From the NCBI GenBank assembly GCA_023383795.1, contig JAHDYJ010000026.1, forward strand, positions 1,828 through 44,765: a stretch of 42,938 nt of DNA. The letters run 5' to 3'. Made by a program: the position numbers and the translations under genes. The notes beneath the pieces were generated by a model, which saw only the letters and a list, made by a program, of their open reading frames with translations, was not told the DNA's origin and ran no database searches. Origin of the DNA: Burkholderiales bacterium. GTDB taxonomy: Bacteria > Pseudomonadota > Gammaproteobacteria > Burkholderiales > SG8-39. This document shows, piece after piece, positions 1 through 8,293 of the stretch. Position 1 is the stretch's first letter; the number at the start of each line of letters is the position of its first letter.

Positions 1-109
1 CGCGGTGGGGAACGAACAGGAGGAAACCCGCCCGGGTTTCCTCCCGTAACCCTCCGTCCGCGGTGGGGAGCGAATCGGACGAAGCCCGCCCGGGTTTCCC
101 CGTGACCCG
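1..109. repeat. Two tandem 58-bp units, each with a GC-rich hairpin
   Basis: Two copies of a 58-bp unit start at 1 and 59, both opening with CGCGGTGGGG. The first has a perfect hairpin: 11-bp stem at 19-29 and 34-44 with loop GCCC at 30-33. The second has a 7-bp stem (81-87 with 92-98) and the same loop at 88-91, offset by exactly 58. It contains one G-U pair on the plus strand. The array lies directly after the stop of the DUF1841 gene read on the minus strand, so it probably ends that operon, although there is no clear U-tract. More copies may lie to the left of the window. Confidence 0.6.
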
Positions 110-532
110 CTACTTCCTGCGCAGGCACTCCAGGTAGACGACTGCATCGGGCGCGCCGGCGCCGCGCTGCCCTTCCCACACCGCCGCTCCGAGGCATTCC
201 AGCACGGCGTGGAGCGCATCGTGCCGGTCGCCGCGGCGCGCCAGCAGCCGCTCGAACTCGGTCCGGATTCCGGGCGGTTGGTCGATCGCGAGCTGCTCCT
301 CGATCGCCACGTGCAGGCTCATGTGCAGGAACGGGTTCGTCGCGCCGTCCTCGGGCACGTAGTCCCGATCGAGGAACCGCGCCGGATCGTCGAGCACGTG
401 GCGATACTCCGGATGCGCGAGCATCACGTCGACCGCCACCGCCTCGAGGCCGACGAGCGGGCTGCGCTCGCGGTGCTTGCGCCACGCATCGAAGAAGAAG
501 CGTCGGACCTGGTCGCGGGTGGGGTTGAACAT
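110..532 (-). CDS. DUF1841 family protein
   Basis: A 140-residue soluble protein that I recognise as DUF1841, a small family found mainly in beta- and gammaproteobacteria. The N-terminal FNPTRDQVRRFFFDAW segment and the central NPFLHMSLHVAIEEQ segment are typical. No catalytic motif, signal peptide or membrane segment is seen, and the biochemical role is unknown. The start is an ATG at 532. It is the last gene of the minus-strand run headed by the Rieske protein, but 108 bp of heptad-repeat DNA separate it from nth, so it may be transcribed separately. Family assignment is confident; function is not. Confidence 0.85.
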   Translation of the reverse strand: MFNPTRDQVRRFFFDAWRKHRERSPLVGLEAVAVDVMLAHPEYRHVLDDPARFLDRDYVPEDGATNPFLHMSLHVAIEEQLAIDQPPGIRTEFERLLARRGDRHDALHAVLECLGAAVWEGQRGAGAPDAVVYLECLRRK

Positions 533-533
533 G

Positions 534-658
534 GGTCAGGAGTCAGCAGGAGCGAGGAGCGGGCCTGGCGACCACCTCATCAGACCAGCGCAAAGAGGAA
601 ATGCTCCCCTTCCGGCCGCCGGGGTTCTCCTCCTCGCTTCTCACCCCTCACACTTTCC
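534..658. repeat. Heptad repeat, inverted arms (locus C)
   Basis: The left arm, 534-561, reads in 7-bp steps (GGTCAGG, AGTCAGC, AGGAGCG, AGGAGCG). The right arm, 624-658, read on the minus strand, gives GGAAAGT, GTGAGGG, GTGAGAA, GCGAGGA, GGAGAAC. In a common phase the two arms share a GTSAGRR-type unit, so they are degenerate inverted arms around about 60 bp. The right arm covers the last codons and stop of nth (641-643). Confidence 0.6.
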
Positions 659-1276
659 TCGATACTCGCACAGATCGCGGATCACGCAGCGCCAGCACTC
701 GGGCTTGCGCGCCTTGCACACGTAGCGCCCGTGCAGGATCAGCCAGTGGTGCGCGTCCTTGCGGAAGCGCTCCGGCACGAACTTCTCGAGCTTGCGCTCC
801 ACCTCGACCACGTTGCGCCCGGGCGCGATCGCGGTCCGGTTCGCGACGCGGAAGATGTGGGTGTCGACAGCGATGACGGGGTGCCCGAACGCCGTATTCA
901 GGATCACGTTGGCGGTCTTGCGCCCGACGCCCGGCAGCGCCTCGAGCGCTTCGCGCGACTGCGGCACCTCGCCGCCGTGCCGCTCGAGCAGAATCCGGCT
1001 CGTTGCGACGACGTTCTTCGCCTTGTTGCGGAAGAGCCCGATCGTGCGGATACGCTCTGCGACGCCGTCCTCGCCGAGCGCGGCCATCGCCGCCGGCGTC
1101 GGGGCCACGCGGAACAGCTCCCGCGTCGCGAGGTTCACGCTGCGGTCGGTGGCCTGCGCCGAGAGGATCACGGCCACCAGGAGCTGGAACGGCGTGCCGT
1201 ACTCGAGCTCGGTGGTCGGCGCCGGGTTTGCAGCGTGGAGGCGGGCGAAGATCGCTTCGCGCTTCGCGGCGTTCAC
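641..1276 (-). CDS. nth: Endonuclease III (DNA glycosylase/AP lyase)
   Basis: Base-excision repair enzyme that removes oxidised pyrimidines and cleaves the abasic site. It is 211 residues long, the normal size. The helix-hairpin-helix LPGVGRKTANV carries the Schiff-base lysine K120, and the catalytic aspartate D138 lies in VDTH, the same numbering as in E. coli Nth. The C-terminal [4Fe-4S] loop has C187, C194, C197 and C203 (C-x6-C-x2-C-x5-C). The start is a GTG at 1276. It follows the ferredoxin gene by 27 bp on the same strand, an association seen in related bacteria. The last residues (GKCEG) are encoded inside a heptad-repeat arm. Confidence 0.97.
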   Translation of the reverse strand: MNAAKREAIFARLHAANPAPTTELEYGTPFQLLVAVILSAQATDRSVNLATRELFRVAPTPAAMAALGEDGVAERIRTIGLFRNKAKNVVATSRILLERHGGEVPQSREALEALPGVGRKTANVILNTAFGHPVIAVDTHIFRVANRTAIAPGRNVVEVERKLEKFVPERFRKDAHHWLILHGRYVCKARKPECWRCVIRDLCEYRGKCEG

Positions 1277-1303
1277 GGCGCGACGCTCATGGGCGGTGAC
1301 GCA

Positions 1304-1948
1304 TCAGGGCCGGCGGCGCGCGCCCGCGCGCCGCGCACGGACCCGCGCCACGGCCGCGCGGATGACCGCCTGCTTGTCCGGGTTCGGGCCCGACGGGCGG
1401 CCGGCCTCCTGCGGGGCTGCGCCGGCGCGCGCGCCCGGTCGCTCCGTGCGTCGCGACCGGAGCCGCGCGAGACGGCGGCTCCTCGCTTCGAACCGCTGGC
1501 GCGCGGCCGCCATTCGCAGCTCGTCCCAGATGGCATCGGCGCCGGTGGCCGGGATCATCGCGATGCAATCGACCGGGCACGGCGGCAGGCACAGGTCACA
1601 GCCGGTGCAGAGCTCGATGACCACCGTGTGCATCTGCCTCGGCGCGCCGACGATCGCGTCGACCGGGCAGGCCTGGATGCAGAGCGTGCAGCCGATGCAC
1701 CGCGGCTCGTCGATCACGGCGACGTGGCGCCCGCGCTCGACGCCGCAGCGCGGATCGAGCGGCGCGTACTCGCGGCCGAGCGCGGCGGCGAGCCGCCGGA
1801 TGACGGCGTCGCCGCCGGGCGGGCACCGATTGATCGGGGCAGCGCCTGCGGCGAGCGCCTCGGCGTATGCCCGGCACGACGGGAAGCCGCACTTCGTGCA
1901 CTGCGTTTGCGGCAGTAGGGCGTCGAGCGCGTCGACGACGGTCGGCAT
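1304..1948 (-). CDS. rsxB: RnfB/RsxB-like ferredoxin, no membrane anchor
   Basis: Iron-sulphur electron-transfer protein of 214 residues. An N-terminal Fe-S domain has C17, C20, C25 and C42. Two ferredoxin [4Fe-4S] clusters follow: C84, C87, C90, C94 and C114, C117, C120, C124. This is the order of RnfB/RsxB. The hydrophobic N-terminal anchor of the E. coli protein is absent and no other rnf/rsx gene is in the window, so the protein is probably soluble and acts as an orphan electron carrier. The C-terminal 50 or so residues are Arg/Ala-rich and look disordered. It starts 4 bp after pyrD, so co-transcription is likely. A link to the Fe-S enzyme Nth next door or to quinone chemistry is conjecture. 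Confidence 0.88.
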   Translation of the reverse strand: MPTVVDALDALLPQTQCTKCGFPSCRAYAEALAAGAAPINRCPPGGDAVIRRLAAALGREYAPLDPRCGVERGRHVAVIDEPRCIGCTLCIQACPVDAIVGAPRQMHTVVIELCTGCDLCLPPCPVDCIAMIPATGADAIWDELRMAAARQRFEARSRRLARLRSRRTERPGARAGAAPQEAGRPSGPNPDKQAVIRAAVARVRARRAGARRRP

Positions 1949-1952
1949 CCGT

Positions 1953-2987
1953 TCACGCAGCTTGCGCCGCGGGCGCGGCGAGGGCCTCGACGATCTCGCG
2001 GACCAGTCGCGGCCCGCGATAGACCAAGCCGGTGTAGATCTGCACGAGACTGGCTCCGGCGTCGATCTTCTCGCGCGCGTCGGCTGCGCTCATGATTCCG
2101 CCGGAGCCGATGATCGGAACGCGTCCGCGCAGCTCGCCGGCGAGCTTGCGCACGACTGCCGTGGCGAGCGGGCGCAGCGGGGCGCCCGACAGTCCGCCCT
2201 CCTCGCCGCCGTGCGACGCACCGGCGACGCCTACGCGCGTCACGGTGGTGTTGGTCGCGATTACCGCGTCGATGCCGTGCGCCACCAGCGCGGTCGCGAT
2301 GCCGGCAATCTGCTCGTCGTCCAGGTCGGGCGCGATCTTCACTGCGAGCGGCATGCGCCGCCGGTGCTTGCGCGCCAGACGATCGCGTGCGTCGGTGAGG
2401 CGCGCGAGCAGCGGGTCCAGCTCGTCCGCCCGCTGCAGCCGCCGCAGCTCCGCGGTGTTGGGAGACGAAACGTTCACCGTCGCGTAGGTCGCGTACGGAT
2501 ACACGGCCTCGAGGCAGACGATGTAGTCGTCGGCGGCGCGCTCGATCGGGGTGTCGCGGTTCTTGCCCAGATTGACGCCGACGATGCCGTCGTAGCGCGT
2601 GCGCCGCAGGTTCTCGACGAAGCGGGCGATGCCGACGCTGTTGAACCCGAGGCGGTTGATGATCGCCTGCTGCGCGGTGAGCCGGAATACCCGCGGGCGC
2701 GGATTGCCGGGCTGCGCCCGCGGCGTGACGCCGCCCACCTCGAGGAAGCCGAAGCCGAGGGCGCCGAGCGCATCGATGAATTCGGCATGCTTGTCGAGTC
2801 CGGCGGCGAGCCCGACCGCGTTGGGGAACTCGAGCCCCATCGCGGTGACCCGCGGACCGCGCAAAGGTCCGCCGGGAAGACCGGAGAACGGCAGGCGCGA
2901 CAGCAGCCTGGCCGAGGTCAGCGCGAGCTCGTTGGCCGATTCCGGGTCAAGGCGGAACAGCGCCGGACGCGCGAGCTCGTAGAGCAT
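1953..2987 (-). CDS. pyrD: Dihydroorotate dehydrogenase (quinone), class 2
   Basis: Oxidises dihydroorotate to orotate in pyrimidine synthesis and passes electrons to membrane quinone. It is 344 residues long, the class 2 size. The N-terminal helix [16 protein letters not shown] is the membrane-associating extension. FMN-site segments include [11 protein letters not shown], the NVSSPNT motif with the class 2 catalytic serine, and [12 protein letters not shown] near the C-terminus. The ATG is at 2987, 9 bp after bpt, so it is in the same transcription unit. No irregularity is seen. Confidence 0.97.
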   Translation of the reverse strand: MLYELARPALFRLDPESANELALTSARLLSRLPFSGLPGGPLRGPRVTAMGLEFPNAVGLAAGLDKHAEFIDALGALGFGFLEVGGVTPRAQPGNPRPRVFRLTAQQAIINRLGFNSVGIARFVENLRRTRYDGIVGVNLGKNRDTPIERAADDYIVCLEAVYPYATYATVNVSSPNTAELRRLQRADELDPLLARLTDARDRLARKHRRRMPLAVKIAPDLDDEQIAGIATALVAHGIDAVIATNTTVTRVGVAGASHGGEEGGLSGAPLRPLATAVVRKLAGELRGRVPIIGSGGIMSAADAREKIDAGASLVQIYTGLVYRGPRLVREIVEALAAPAAQAA

Positions 2988-2996
2988 GGCGCGCGC

Positions 2997-3737
2997 TCAG
3001 GCGGCGATCTCGTCGTCGCGCAGGCGCCGCCAGCTGCCGTCGACGAAGCCCTCGATCGGCCGGAAGCGCGCCTTGTAGGCCATCTTGCGGCTGTCGCGGA
3101 TCCAGTAGCCGAGGTAGAGGTAGGGCAGTCCGAGCGCCTGGCACTGCTCGATCTGCCACAGGATGTTGAACGTGCCGAGGCTCGCGCCCGGCGCCTCCGG
3201 GTCGAAGAACGTGTAGACCGAGGAGAGGCCGTCGGACAGGTAGTCGACGATGCTCACCATCGCGAGCCGGCCCGCGTCGCGGAACTCGATCAGCCGGGTG
3301 TTGACGCGGCTCTGCAGCAGGAAGTGCGAGTACTGGTCGCGGCTGTCCTGGTCCATGCCGCCGCCGGCGTGGCGCGCCGCCTGGTAGCGCAGGTAGAGCG
3401 CGTAGTGCTCGACGCGGAACCGCAGCCCGAGCGCCTGGCCGTGCAGCTCCGCGTGCCGGCGCCACGCCCGCCGCTGGTAGCGCGTGGGGGTGAACTCGGC
3501 GATCGGGATGCGCACCGGGACGCACGCCCGGCACGCGTCGCAGTACGGCCGGTAGGTGAAGATCCCGCTGCGCCGGAACCCGAGGCGGACGAGATCGCCG
3601 TACAGGTCGTTGCCGATCAGGTGCGACGGCGTCGCCACCTGCGAGCGCGCCATCCGCCCCGGCAGGTAGCTGCACGGGTAGGGCGCCGTCACGTAGAACT
3701 GCAGGACGGCATGCGGGAGGTCATTCAGCTGCGACAC
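2997..3737 (-). CDS. bpt: Aspartate/glutamate leucyltransferase (Bpt)
   Basis: Transfers leucine from Leu-tRNA to N-terminal Asp or Glu of proteins, making them N-degrons for ClpS/ClpAP. It is 246 residues long. The N-terminal cysteine cluster C66-x2-C69-x2-C72 in [14 protein letters not shown], the DQYSHFL segment and the C-terminal [17 protein letters not shown] segment are characteristic of the ATE/Bpt family. The start is a GTG at 3737, overlapping the end of aat by 17 bp, so the two transferases are translationally coupled. Together they cover acidic (Bpt) and basic (Aat) primary residues of the bacterial N-degron pathway. clpS and clpA are not in the window. Confidence 0.95.
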   Translation of the reverse strand: MSQLNDLPHAVLQFYVTAPYPCSYLPGRMARSQVATPSHLIGNDLYGDLVRLGFRRSGIFTYRPYCDACRACVPVRIPIAEFTPTRYQRRAWRRHAELHGQALGLRFRVEHYALYLRYQAARHAGGGMDQDSRDQYSHFLLQSRVNTRLIEFRDAGRLAMVSIVDYLSDGLSSVYTFFDPEAPGASLGTFNILWQIEQCQALGLPYLYLGYWIRDSRKMAYKARFRPIEGFVDGSWRRLRDDEIAA

Positions 3738-4431
3738 GGACCCTCTCGATCGGCTGGCGCCAGCTGCCCGGCGCCTGATCGTAGTCTACCAACTCTGCGA
3801 GCCTGCGGGCGAACTCGGGGCGCGGGATCTCGCGCGCGCCGAGCGACGAGAGATGGTCGGTGCGCATCTGGCAGTCGATCATGCCGAAACCCGCGGCGCG
3901 CAGCCGCTCCACCAGGTGCACCAGCGCGATCTTCGAGGCGTCGCGCACACGCGTGAACATCGACTCGCCGAAGAACGCCCGCCCGACCGCCACGCCGTAG
4001 AGTCCGCCAGCGAGCGCGCCGTCGATCCAGGTCTCGACCGAGTGCGCGTAGCCGAGGGCGTGCATGCGCCGGTACGCGGCGCGCATCTCCGGAGTGATCC
4101 ACGTCTCGGGCTGCCCGTCGCGGGGCGCCGCGCAGCCGCGGACCACGGCGTCGAAGTCGTGATCGAAGCGGACCTCGTAGCGGCGGTTGCGCAGGACCTT
4201 GGCGAGCGAGCGCGACACCTTCAGCTCGGCCGGGAAGAGGACCATGCGCGGGTCCGGACTCCACCACAGGATCGGGTCGCCGGCCGCGAACCACGGAAAG
4301 ATGCCGCGGCGGTACCCGTCGAGCAGCCGGCGGGGGGACAGGTCGCCGCCGACGGCGAGCAGGCCGTTCGGCTCCTTGAGCGCGCGCTCGAGCGGCGGGA
4401 AGGGCGTCTCGCGTTCGAGCCAGGGGATCAC
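3721..4431 (-). CDS. aat: Leucyl/phenylalanyl-tRNA-protein transferase
   Basis: Adds Leu or Phe to N-terminal Lys/Arg of proteins for ClpS/ClpAP degradation. It is 236 residues long, the usual size. Family segments seen are [55 protein letters not shown] and [15 protein letters not shown]. The start is a GTG at 4431, one base after the stop of the Rieske gene. The stop lies inside the 5' end of bpt (17-bp overlap). Confidence 0.97.
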   Translation of the reverse strand: MIPWLERETPFPPLERALKEPNGLLAVGGDLSPRRLLDGYRRGIFPWFAAGDPILWWSPDPRMVLFPAELKVSRSLAKVLRNRRYEVRFDHDFDAVVRGCAAPRDGQPETWITPEMRAAYRRMHALGYAHSVETWIDGALAGGLYGVAVGRAFFGESMFTRVRDASKIALVHLVERLRAAGFGMIDCQMRTDHLSSLGAREIPRPEFARRLAELVDYDQAPGSWRQPIERVRVAAE

Positions 4432-4432
4432 A

Positions 4433-5131
4433 CTAGCACTTCACCTGCTGCCGGCAGAACTGCGCGAGCTCCACCACGCGGCAGGTGCCCTCGACGGGCC
4501 GACGCGCCGCGGGGCCGTGCTCGACCGCGAGCCGGAACTCGTACTTCGCGAAGAAGTCGTTGAACATCTCGCCGCCGAGGGTGCCGACCGCCCAGAGCTC
4601 GTCGCGCTCGCGGTCGTGCTCGAGCAGGATCGCCGCGAGCGGCTGCGGCGCGGGCCCGGCGAGGACCTTGGCGCCGCCGGCCGGATCGTACTGGCTGTGC
4701 TCCGAGCAGCAATGGATCACGCGGGCGTAGCGGCTGGTCGGCGTCGGCTCCGCGCGATAGCTGATGAAGCTGATGTCGCGGGTCGGATAGGTCAGTCGGT
4801 GCGAGCAGATCGCCGAGTAGGCGACGATCGACGATTGCGCGCCGACGCCGCCCGGCCACTGGTAGGTCTTCTCGTCGGCGGTCCGCAGCCGCGCGCTCGC
4901 CTTCACCGGCTTGCCGAGGTTCAGCAGGAAGCAGGGCGTGGCGGCGAAGGGGTAATGGAAGATGAGATTGGTGTTCACCGGCACGCCGCGCGACTTGAGC
5001 GGTGCGCCGTTCGCGTCGGTGAGCCGCGCGCGGCCGTACATCCGCGGCTCGACGTTGCCCTGGGCGATGCCCGGCAGCGTCGCGGCGGCGGCGCCGAGCG
5101 CGCAGGCGCGCATGAACTCGCGTCGTTCCAT
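4433..5131 (-). CDS. Tat-exported Rieske-type [2Fe-2S] protein
   Basis: A 232-residue protein with an N-terminal twin-arginine signal (RREFM followed by [16 protein letters not shown]), so it should fold with its cofactor before export to the periplasm. The Rieske ligands are C109-S-H111 and C142-S-E-H145, about 30 residues apart, which fits C-x-H...C-x2-H. C141 next to the second pair is unusual. The protein is not the cytochrome bc1 Rieske subunit: no bc1 genes are nearby and the sequence around the cluster is divergent. An electron-transfer role is inferred and the partner is unknown. It heads the aat-bpt-pyrD-rsxB operon. Upstream is a promoter at 5167-5195 and an AGGAGA ribosome site. 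Confidence 0.8.
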   Translation of the reverse strand: MERREFMRACALGAAAATLPGIAQGNVEPRMYGRARLTDANGAPLKSRGVPVNTNLIFHYPFAATPCFLLNLGKPVKASARLRTADEKTYQWPGGVGAQSSIVAYSAICSHRLTYPTRDISFISYRAEPTPTSRYARVIHCCSEHSQYDPAGGAKVLAGPAPQPLAAILLEHDRERDELWAVGTLGGEMFNDFFAKYEFRLAVEHGPAARRPVEGTCRVVELAQFCRQQVKC

Positions 5132-5166
5132 TCGGTCTCCTGGTCTTGCGTTACGGCGTTTTCCGG

Positions 5167-5195
5167 AGGCTAGCCAAGCGCTGTCGGACAGTCAA
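5167..5195 (-). promoter_or_regulatory. Sigma-70-type promoter of the Rieske/aat/bpt operon
   Basis: On the minus strand TTGACT (5195-5190) is followed by a 17-bp spacer and TAGCCT (5172-5167). The -35 matches 5 of 6 positions and the -10 matches 3 of 6. The predicted start near 5160 leaves a leader of about 29 nt before the ATG at 5131. The promoter lies only a few bases from the heptad element at 5198. Confidence 0.55.
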
Positions 5196-5197
5196 TC

Positions 5198-5322
5198 GGG
5201 TGATGGGTATAGCGTGATGGGTGATGGAGGGCGCGGTCTGGAGCCGGCGAAATCCACACCGCTGGTCCACTCGCCGGCGCGTCGCACCTATCACCCATCA
5301 CCCATCACGCATTACCCGTCCC
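5198..5322. repeat. Heptad repeat, inverted arms with inner palindrome (locus B)
   Basis: Left arm 5198-5225: four 7-bp units (GGGTGAT, GGGTATA, GCGTGAT, GGGTGAT). Right arm 5289-5322 is the same unit on the other strand (TATCACC, CATCACC, CATCACG, CATTACC). Between them an 8-bp inverted repeat (5243-5250 and 5271-5278, GCCGGCGA/TCGCCGGC) is nested, giving a palindromic element of about 125 bp. The right arm ends exactly at the Nudix stop (5323-5325), and the left arm abuts the next promoter. Confidence 0.7.
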
Positions 5323-5859
5323 TCACCGCTTCGGGTGAATGTCGCCGGCGTGCATCCGGAACGTGCCGCTGCGGCGGTCGGCGTAGAAATGCTCCAGCGT
5401 CAGGGAGACGGTCCGGAACGCCATCTGCTTCCACGGAATCTCGTGCTCGCGGAACAGCGCCACCTCCAGGCTCTCGGTGCCGGGCCCGAAGTCGAGGTCG
5501 AGCAGGCGGCCGCGGTAGAAGATGTGCACCTGGTTCACGTAGGGCACCGAGAGCACGGTGAACATCTCGGCGAGCTCGACGCGCGCGTTCGCCTCCTCGA
5601 ACGTCTCGCGCAGCGCGGCCTGGGCGGTGGTCTCGCCGTTCTCCATGAAACCCGCCGGCAGCGTCCACAGCCCGGCGCGCGGCTCGATCGCCCGCTTGCA
5701 CAGCAGCACCCGGTCCTCCCACTCCGGGATGCAGCCGATCACCATCTTCGGGTTCGAGTAGTGGATCGTGCTGCAGGCCTCGCAGACGTGGCGCGGCAGG
5801 TTGTCGCCGTCCGGAATCCTGAGCGTGACCGGCGCGCCGCAGTTCGGGCAGAAGTTCAT
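5323..5859 (-). CDS. Zinc-ribbon Nudix hydrolase
   Basis: A 178-residue Nudix pyrophosphohydrolase with an N-terminal zinc ribbon (C4, C7, C26, C29), as in NudC-related proteins. The Nudix box runs from G70 to about A92: G70, E76, R84, E85, E88 and E89 are in place. The two positions after the final E-E-x are N-A instead of G-hydrophobic, a mild deviation. It hydrolyses a nucleoside diphosphate derivative; the substrate cannot be read from sequence, and the NudC SQPWPFPxS motif is absent. I chose ATG 5859 (MNFCPNCG) rather than an upstream ATG at 5955 because the ribbon starts there and the upstream extension has no family similarity. It is divergent from the MoxR gene. Confidence 0.87.
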   Translation of the reverse strand: MNFCPNCGAPVTLRIPDGDNLPRHVCEACSTIHYSNPKMVIGCIPEWEDRVLLCKRAIEPRAGLWTLPAGFMENGETTAQAALRETFEEANARVELAEMFTVLSVPYVNQVHIFYRGRLLDLDFGPGTESLEVALFREHEIPWKQMAFRTVSLTLEHFYADRRSGTFRMHAGDIHPKR

Positions 5860-5934
5860 CGTGCGAGCGGTGTGGAGCGGATGACGGCCTGCAGCGGGTG
5901 TCGGGACGCGAGCGCAGGATGCCCCGCACGCGCG

Positions 5935-5943
5935 TGCTATGAT
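5935..5943 (+). promoter_or_regulatory. Extended -10 box upstream of the MoxR-type ATPase gene
   Basis: TGC-TATGAT at 5935-5943 is an extended -10 (TGn plus 5 of 6 matches). Transcription would begin near 5950, about 29 nt before the ATG at 5979. No convincing -35 is visible, which is tolerated with an extended -10. Confidence 0.45.
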
Positions 5944-5978
5944 AGCCCAAACCACGGATCCGCAAAGCTTTTTCCCCG

Positions 5979-7025
5979 ATGCGACCGACCCAGATCGCCG
6001 CCGTGCTGGCCGCCGAGTTCACCGCCGCAGCGGCCGGGACGCACACGCCGGTGATGCTCTGGGGACCGCCGGGGGCAGGCAAGTCGCAGATCGTGGCGCA
6101 GCTCGCGGAGCAGGCGCAGGTCCCGCTCGTCGACGTCCGGCTCGCGCAGATGGAGCCGACCGACCTGCGCGGCATTCCGTTCCGCGACGGCGCGAACGTC
6201 GTCTGGTCGGTGCCGGCCCTCCTGCCCGACGCCGTGCGCCACGGCCCGCGCGGAATCCTGTTCCTCGACGAGATCACCTCGGCGGTACCCACCGTCACCG
6301 CGGCCGCGTACCAGCTGATCCTCGACCGGCGCCTCGGCGAGTATCGCGTGCCGCCGGCCTGGGCGATCTTCGCCGCCGGCAACCGGCACGGCGATCGCGG
6401 CGTCACGTACCAGATGCCCGCGCCGCTCGCAAACCGCTTCGCGCACTACGAGCTCGAGCCGGAACTCGACGACTGGGTCGCCTGGGCGCACGCGAGCGGC
6501 ATCGATGCGCGGCTGGTCGCGTTCCTGCGGTTCCGCCCCGATCTTCTGTTCCAGTTCGACCCGGCGCGCTACGCCGCGGCGTTTCCGTCGCCGCGCTCGT
6601 GGGAGTACGCGAGCCGTGCGCTGGCGAAATTCGGACACGCGCCGGAGCTCGTCGGCGAGGCGCTGACGGCCTGCGTCGGCGCCGCGGCCGGGTCAGCGTG
6701 CCGGGCGTACCTGGAGCACCTGGAAGCGATGCCCGACGTCGCCGCGATCGCATCCGGCAACGGCGGCGAGGTGCCGCGCGGGCTCGAGCTGCAGTACGCG
6801 GTCGCCGCCGCGCTCGTGCGCCACATCGGCCGGCTGCCCGCCGCGCGGCAGGACGACGCAGTGAGCCACGCGCTCGAGTACGCGCGCCGCTTCCCGCAGC
6901 GCGAGCTCGGCGTGATGCTCGTGACCGATCTGCAGCGCGTGCTCGGCCGGCCGCTCTACGGCCTGCGCGCCTTCGCCGAATGGGCGCAGGACGTGAGCGA
7001 CCTGATCTCCTTCGAGCGCGCGTGA
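5979..7025 (+). CDS. MoxR-type AAA+ ATPase
   Basis: A 348-residue ATPase with Walker A GPPGAGKS (29-36), Walker B ILFLDE (93-98) and a sensor-1 Asn in AAGNRHGDRG. This is the MoxR/RavA-like subgroup, which usually acts as a chaperone on a VWA-domain partner, helping metal insertion or complex assembly. That partner is the next gene, which overlaps by 4 bp (GTGA), so the pair is translationally coupled. The ATG at 5979 has no clear Shine-Dalgarno site, but the Nudix-divergent spacer fits an extended -10 promoter. The client protein is unknown; no methanol or CO dehydrogenase genes are nearby. Confidence 0.9.
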   Translation: MRPTQIAAVLAAEFTAAAAGTHTPVMLWGPPGAGKSQIVAQLAEQAQVPLVDVRLAQMEPTDLRGIPFRDGANVVWSVPALLPDAVRHGPRGILFLDEITSAVPTVTAAAYQLILDRRLGEYRVPPAWAIFAAGNRHGDRGVTYQMPAPLANRFAHYELEPELDDWVAWAHASGIDARLVAFLRFRPDLLFQFDPARYAAAFPSPRSWEYASRALAKFGHAPELVGEALTACVGAAAGSACRAYLEHLEAMPDVAAIASGNGGEVPRGLELQYAVAAALVRHIGRLPAARQDDAVSHALEYARRFPQRELGVMLVTDLQRVLGRPLYGLRAFAEWAQDVSDLISFERA

Positions 7026-8269
7026 CCGGCCGCGCACCGCCGAACGCGCCGCGCGGCGCGCGCGGGGCCGCCGCACCGGCGCTCGCGAAGCTCGCCGCGG
7101 CCCGCACCCGGCTCGTCCTCGAACGACCGTTCGTCGGCGCGCTGGTGCTGCACCTGCCGCTCGTGCCGTCGGCCGCTTGCCGCACCGTGGCGACCGACGG
7201 GCGCGGCTTCCATTTCAATCCGACCTTCATCGACCGGCTCGACTTCGCCGGGACGCAGTTCGTGCTGGCGCACGAGGCGCTGCACTGCGCGCTCCTGCAC
7301 TTCGACCGCGCGCGGCACCGCGTGCGCGGCCGTTGGGACCGCGCGTGCGACTACGCCGTCAACCAGCTGCTGGTCGACGACGGCATGCGGGCGCCGGCCG
7401 GCGTGCTGCTCGATCCCGCGCTGCGCGGCCTGGCGGCCGAAGAGATCTACCCGCTGCTCGACGATGCCTCAGACGAGCGGCCGCTCGACGAGCACTGGTT
7501 CGGCGCGTCGGTCGCGAGCCCGCCGGCGGCCGCGGGCGCCGGCGATCCGGCCGCACCGGTCGCGCCCGGCCTGCTGGATGCGCACCGGGACGGCTTCGAC
7601 GAGGTGCTCGCGCGCGCGCCGTTCGTCGCATCCGAGCATCCGGCCGCCACGCTCGCCGCCGAGTGGCGCGACCGCCTTGCCGGCGCGGGACTCGAAGCGG
7701 CGGCCGCCGGACGGCTCGGCACGGTGTTCCGCCGGGTGCTCGATTCGCTCGTGCAGCCGCGCCTGCCGTGGCACGCGCTGCTTGCCCGCTTCCTGGTGAC
7801 GATCGCGCGCGACGACTACAGCTTCCAGCGGCCGAGCCGCCGCGAGGGCGACGCGATCCTGCCGGGGCTCGCGAGCGGCGAGACCAATCTCGCGCTGGCG
7901 CTGGACACCAGCGGATCGATCAGCGCGCACGACTTCGGCGCGTTCGTCGGCGAGATCGACGCGCTCAAGGGCCAGATCCGCGCGCGCGTGACGCTGCTCG
8001 CCTGCGACGCGGCGCTCGCGCCGGGCGCGCCGTGGCGCTTCGAGCCGTGGGAGCGCCTGGAGGTGCCGCCGGGGCTCACGGGCGGCGGCGGCACTCGCTT
8101 CACGCCGGTCTTCCAGTGGCTCGACGCCGAGGCGGTGCGCCCGGATGCGCTGCTGTATTTCACCGACGCGCTGGGGGAGTTTCCCGAGCGTGCGCCCGAG
8201 TACCCGGTGCTGTGGCTCGTCAAGGGCAATGCCCCGGTGCCCTGGGGCGAGCGCGTCCAGCTCAACTAG
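7022..8269 (+). CDS. VWA-like protein with putative metallopeptidase domain (DUF2201)
   Basis: A 415-residue protein starting at GTG 7022, overlapping the ATPase stop. The N-terminal half is the DUF2201_N putative metallopeptidase domain with HEALH (84-88), which resembles a zincin HExxH site. The C-terminal half is a VWA-like domain with the MIDAS motif D295-T-S-G-S (LALALDTSGSIS). A variable Ala/Pro-rich linker of about 80 residues joins the halves. It is the usual partner of a MoxR ATPase. Whether it is a protease or a metal-dependent adaptor is unknown. No signal peptide or membrane segment is seen. Confidence 0.85.
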   Translation: MTGRAPPNAPRGARGAAAPALAKLAAARTRLVLERPFVGALVLHLPLVPSAACRTVATDGRGFHFNPTFIDRLDFAGTQFVLAHEALHCALLHFDRARHRVRGRWDRACDYAVNQLLVDDGMRAPAGVLLDPALRGLAAEEIYPLLDDASDERPLDEHWFGASVASPPAAAGAGDPAAPVAPGLLDAHRDGFDEVLARAPFVASEHPAATLAAEWRDRLAGAGLEAAAAGRLGTVFRRVLDSLVQPRLPWHALLARFLVTIARDDYSFQRPSRREGDAILPGLASGETNLALALDTSGSISAHDFGAFVGEIDALKGQIRARVTLLACDAALAPGAPWRFEPWERLEVPPGLTGGGGTRFTPVFQWLDAEAVRPDALLYFTDALGEFPERAPEYPVLWLVKGNAPVPWGERVQLN

Positions 8270-8270
8270 C

Positions 8271-8293
8271 CCGGCCCCGTGACGGCGGGCCGG
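8271..8293 (+). terminator. Possible hairpin after the MoxR/VWA pair
   Basis: CCGGCCC (8271-8277) and GGGCCGG (8287-8293) form a 7-bp stem two bases after the VWA gene stop. No U-tract follows, so it may only be a 3'-end structure. Confidence 0.3.

Noticed and set aside
759..3956. 1065-codon open frame on the plus strand, antisense to nth, rsxB, pyrD and bpt
   Set aside because: It is Arg/Ala-rich shadow translation of well-recognised genes; GC-rich codon use keeps the other frames open.
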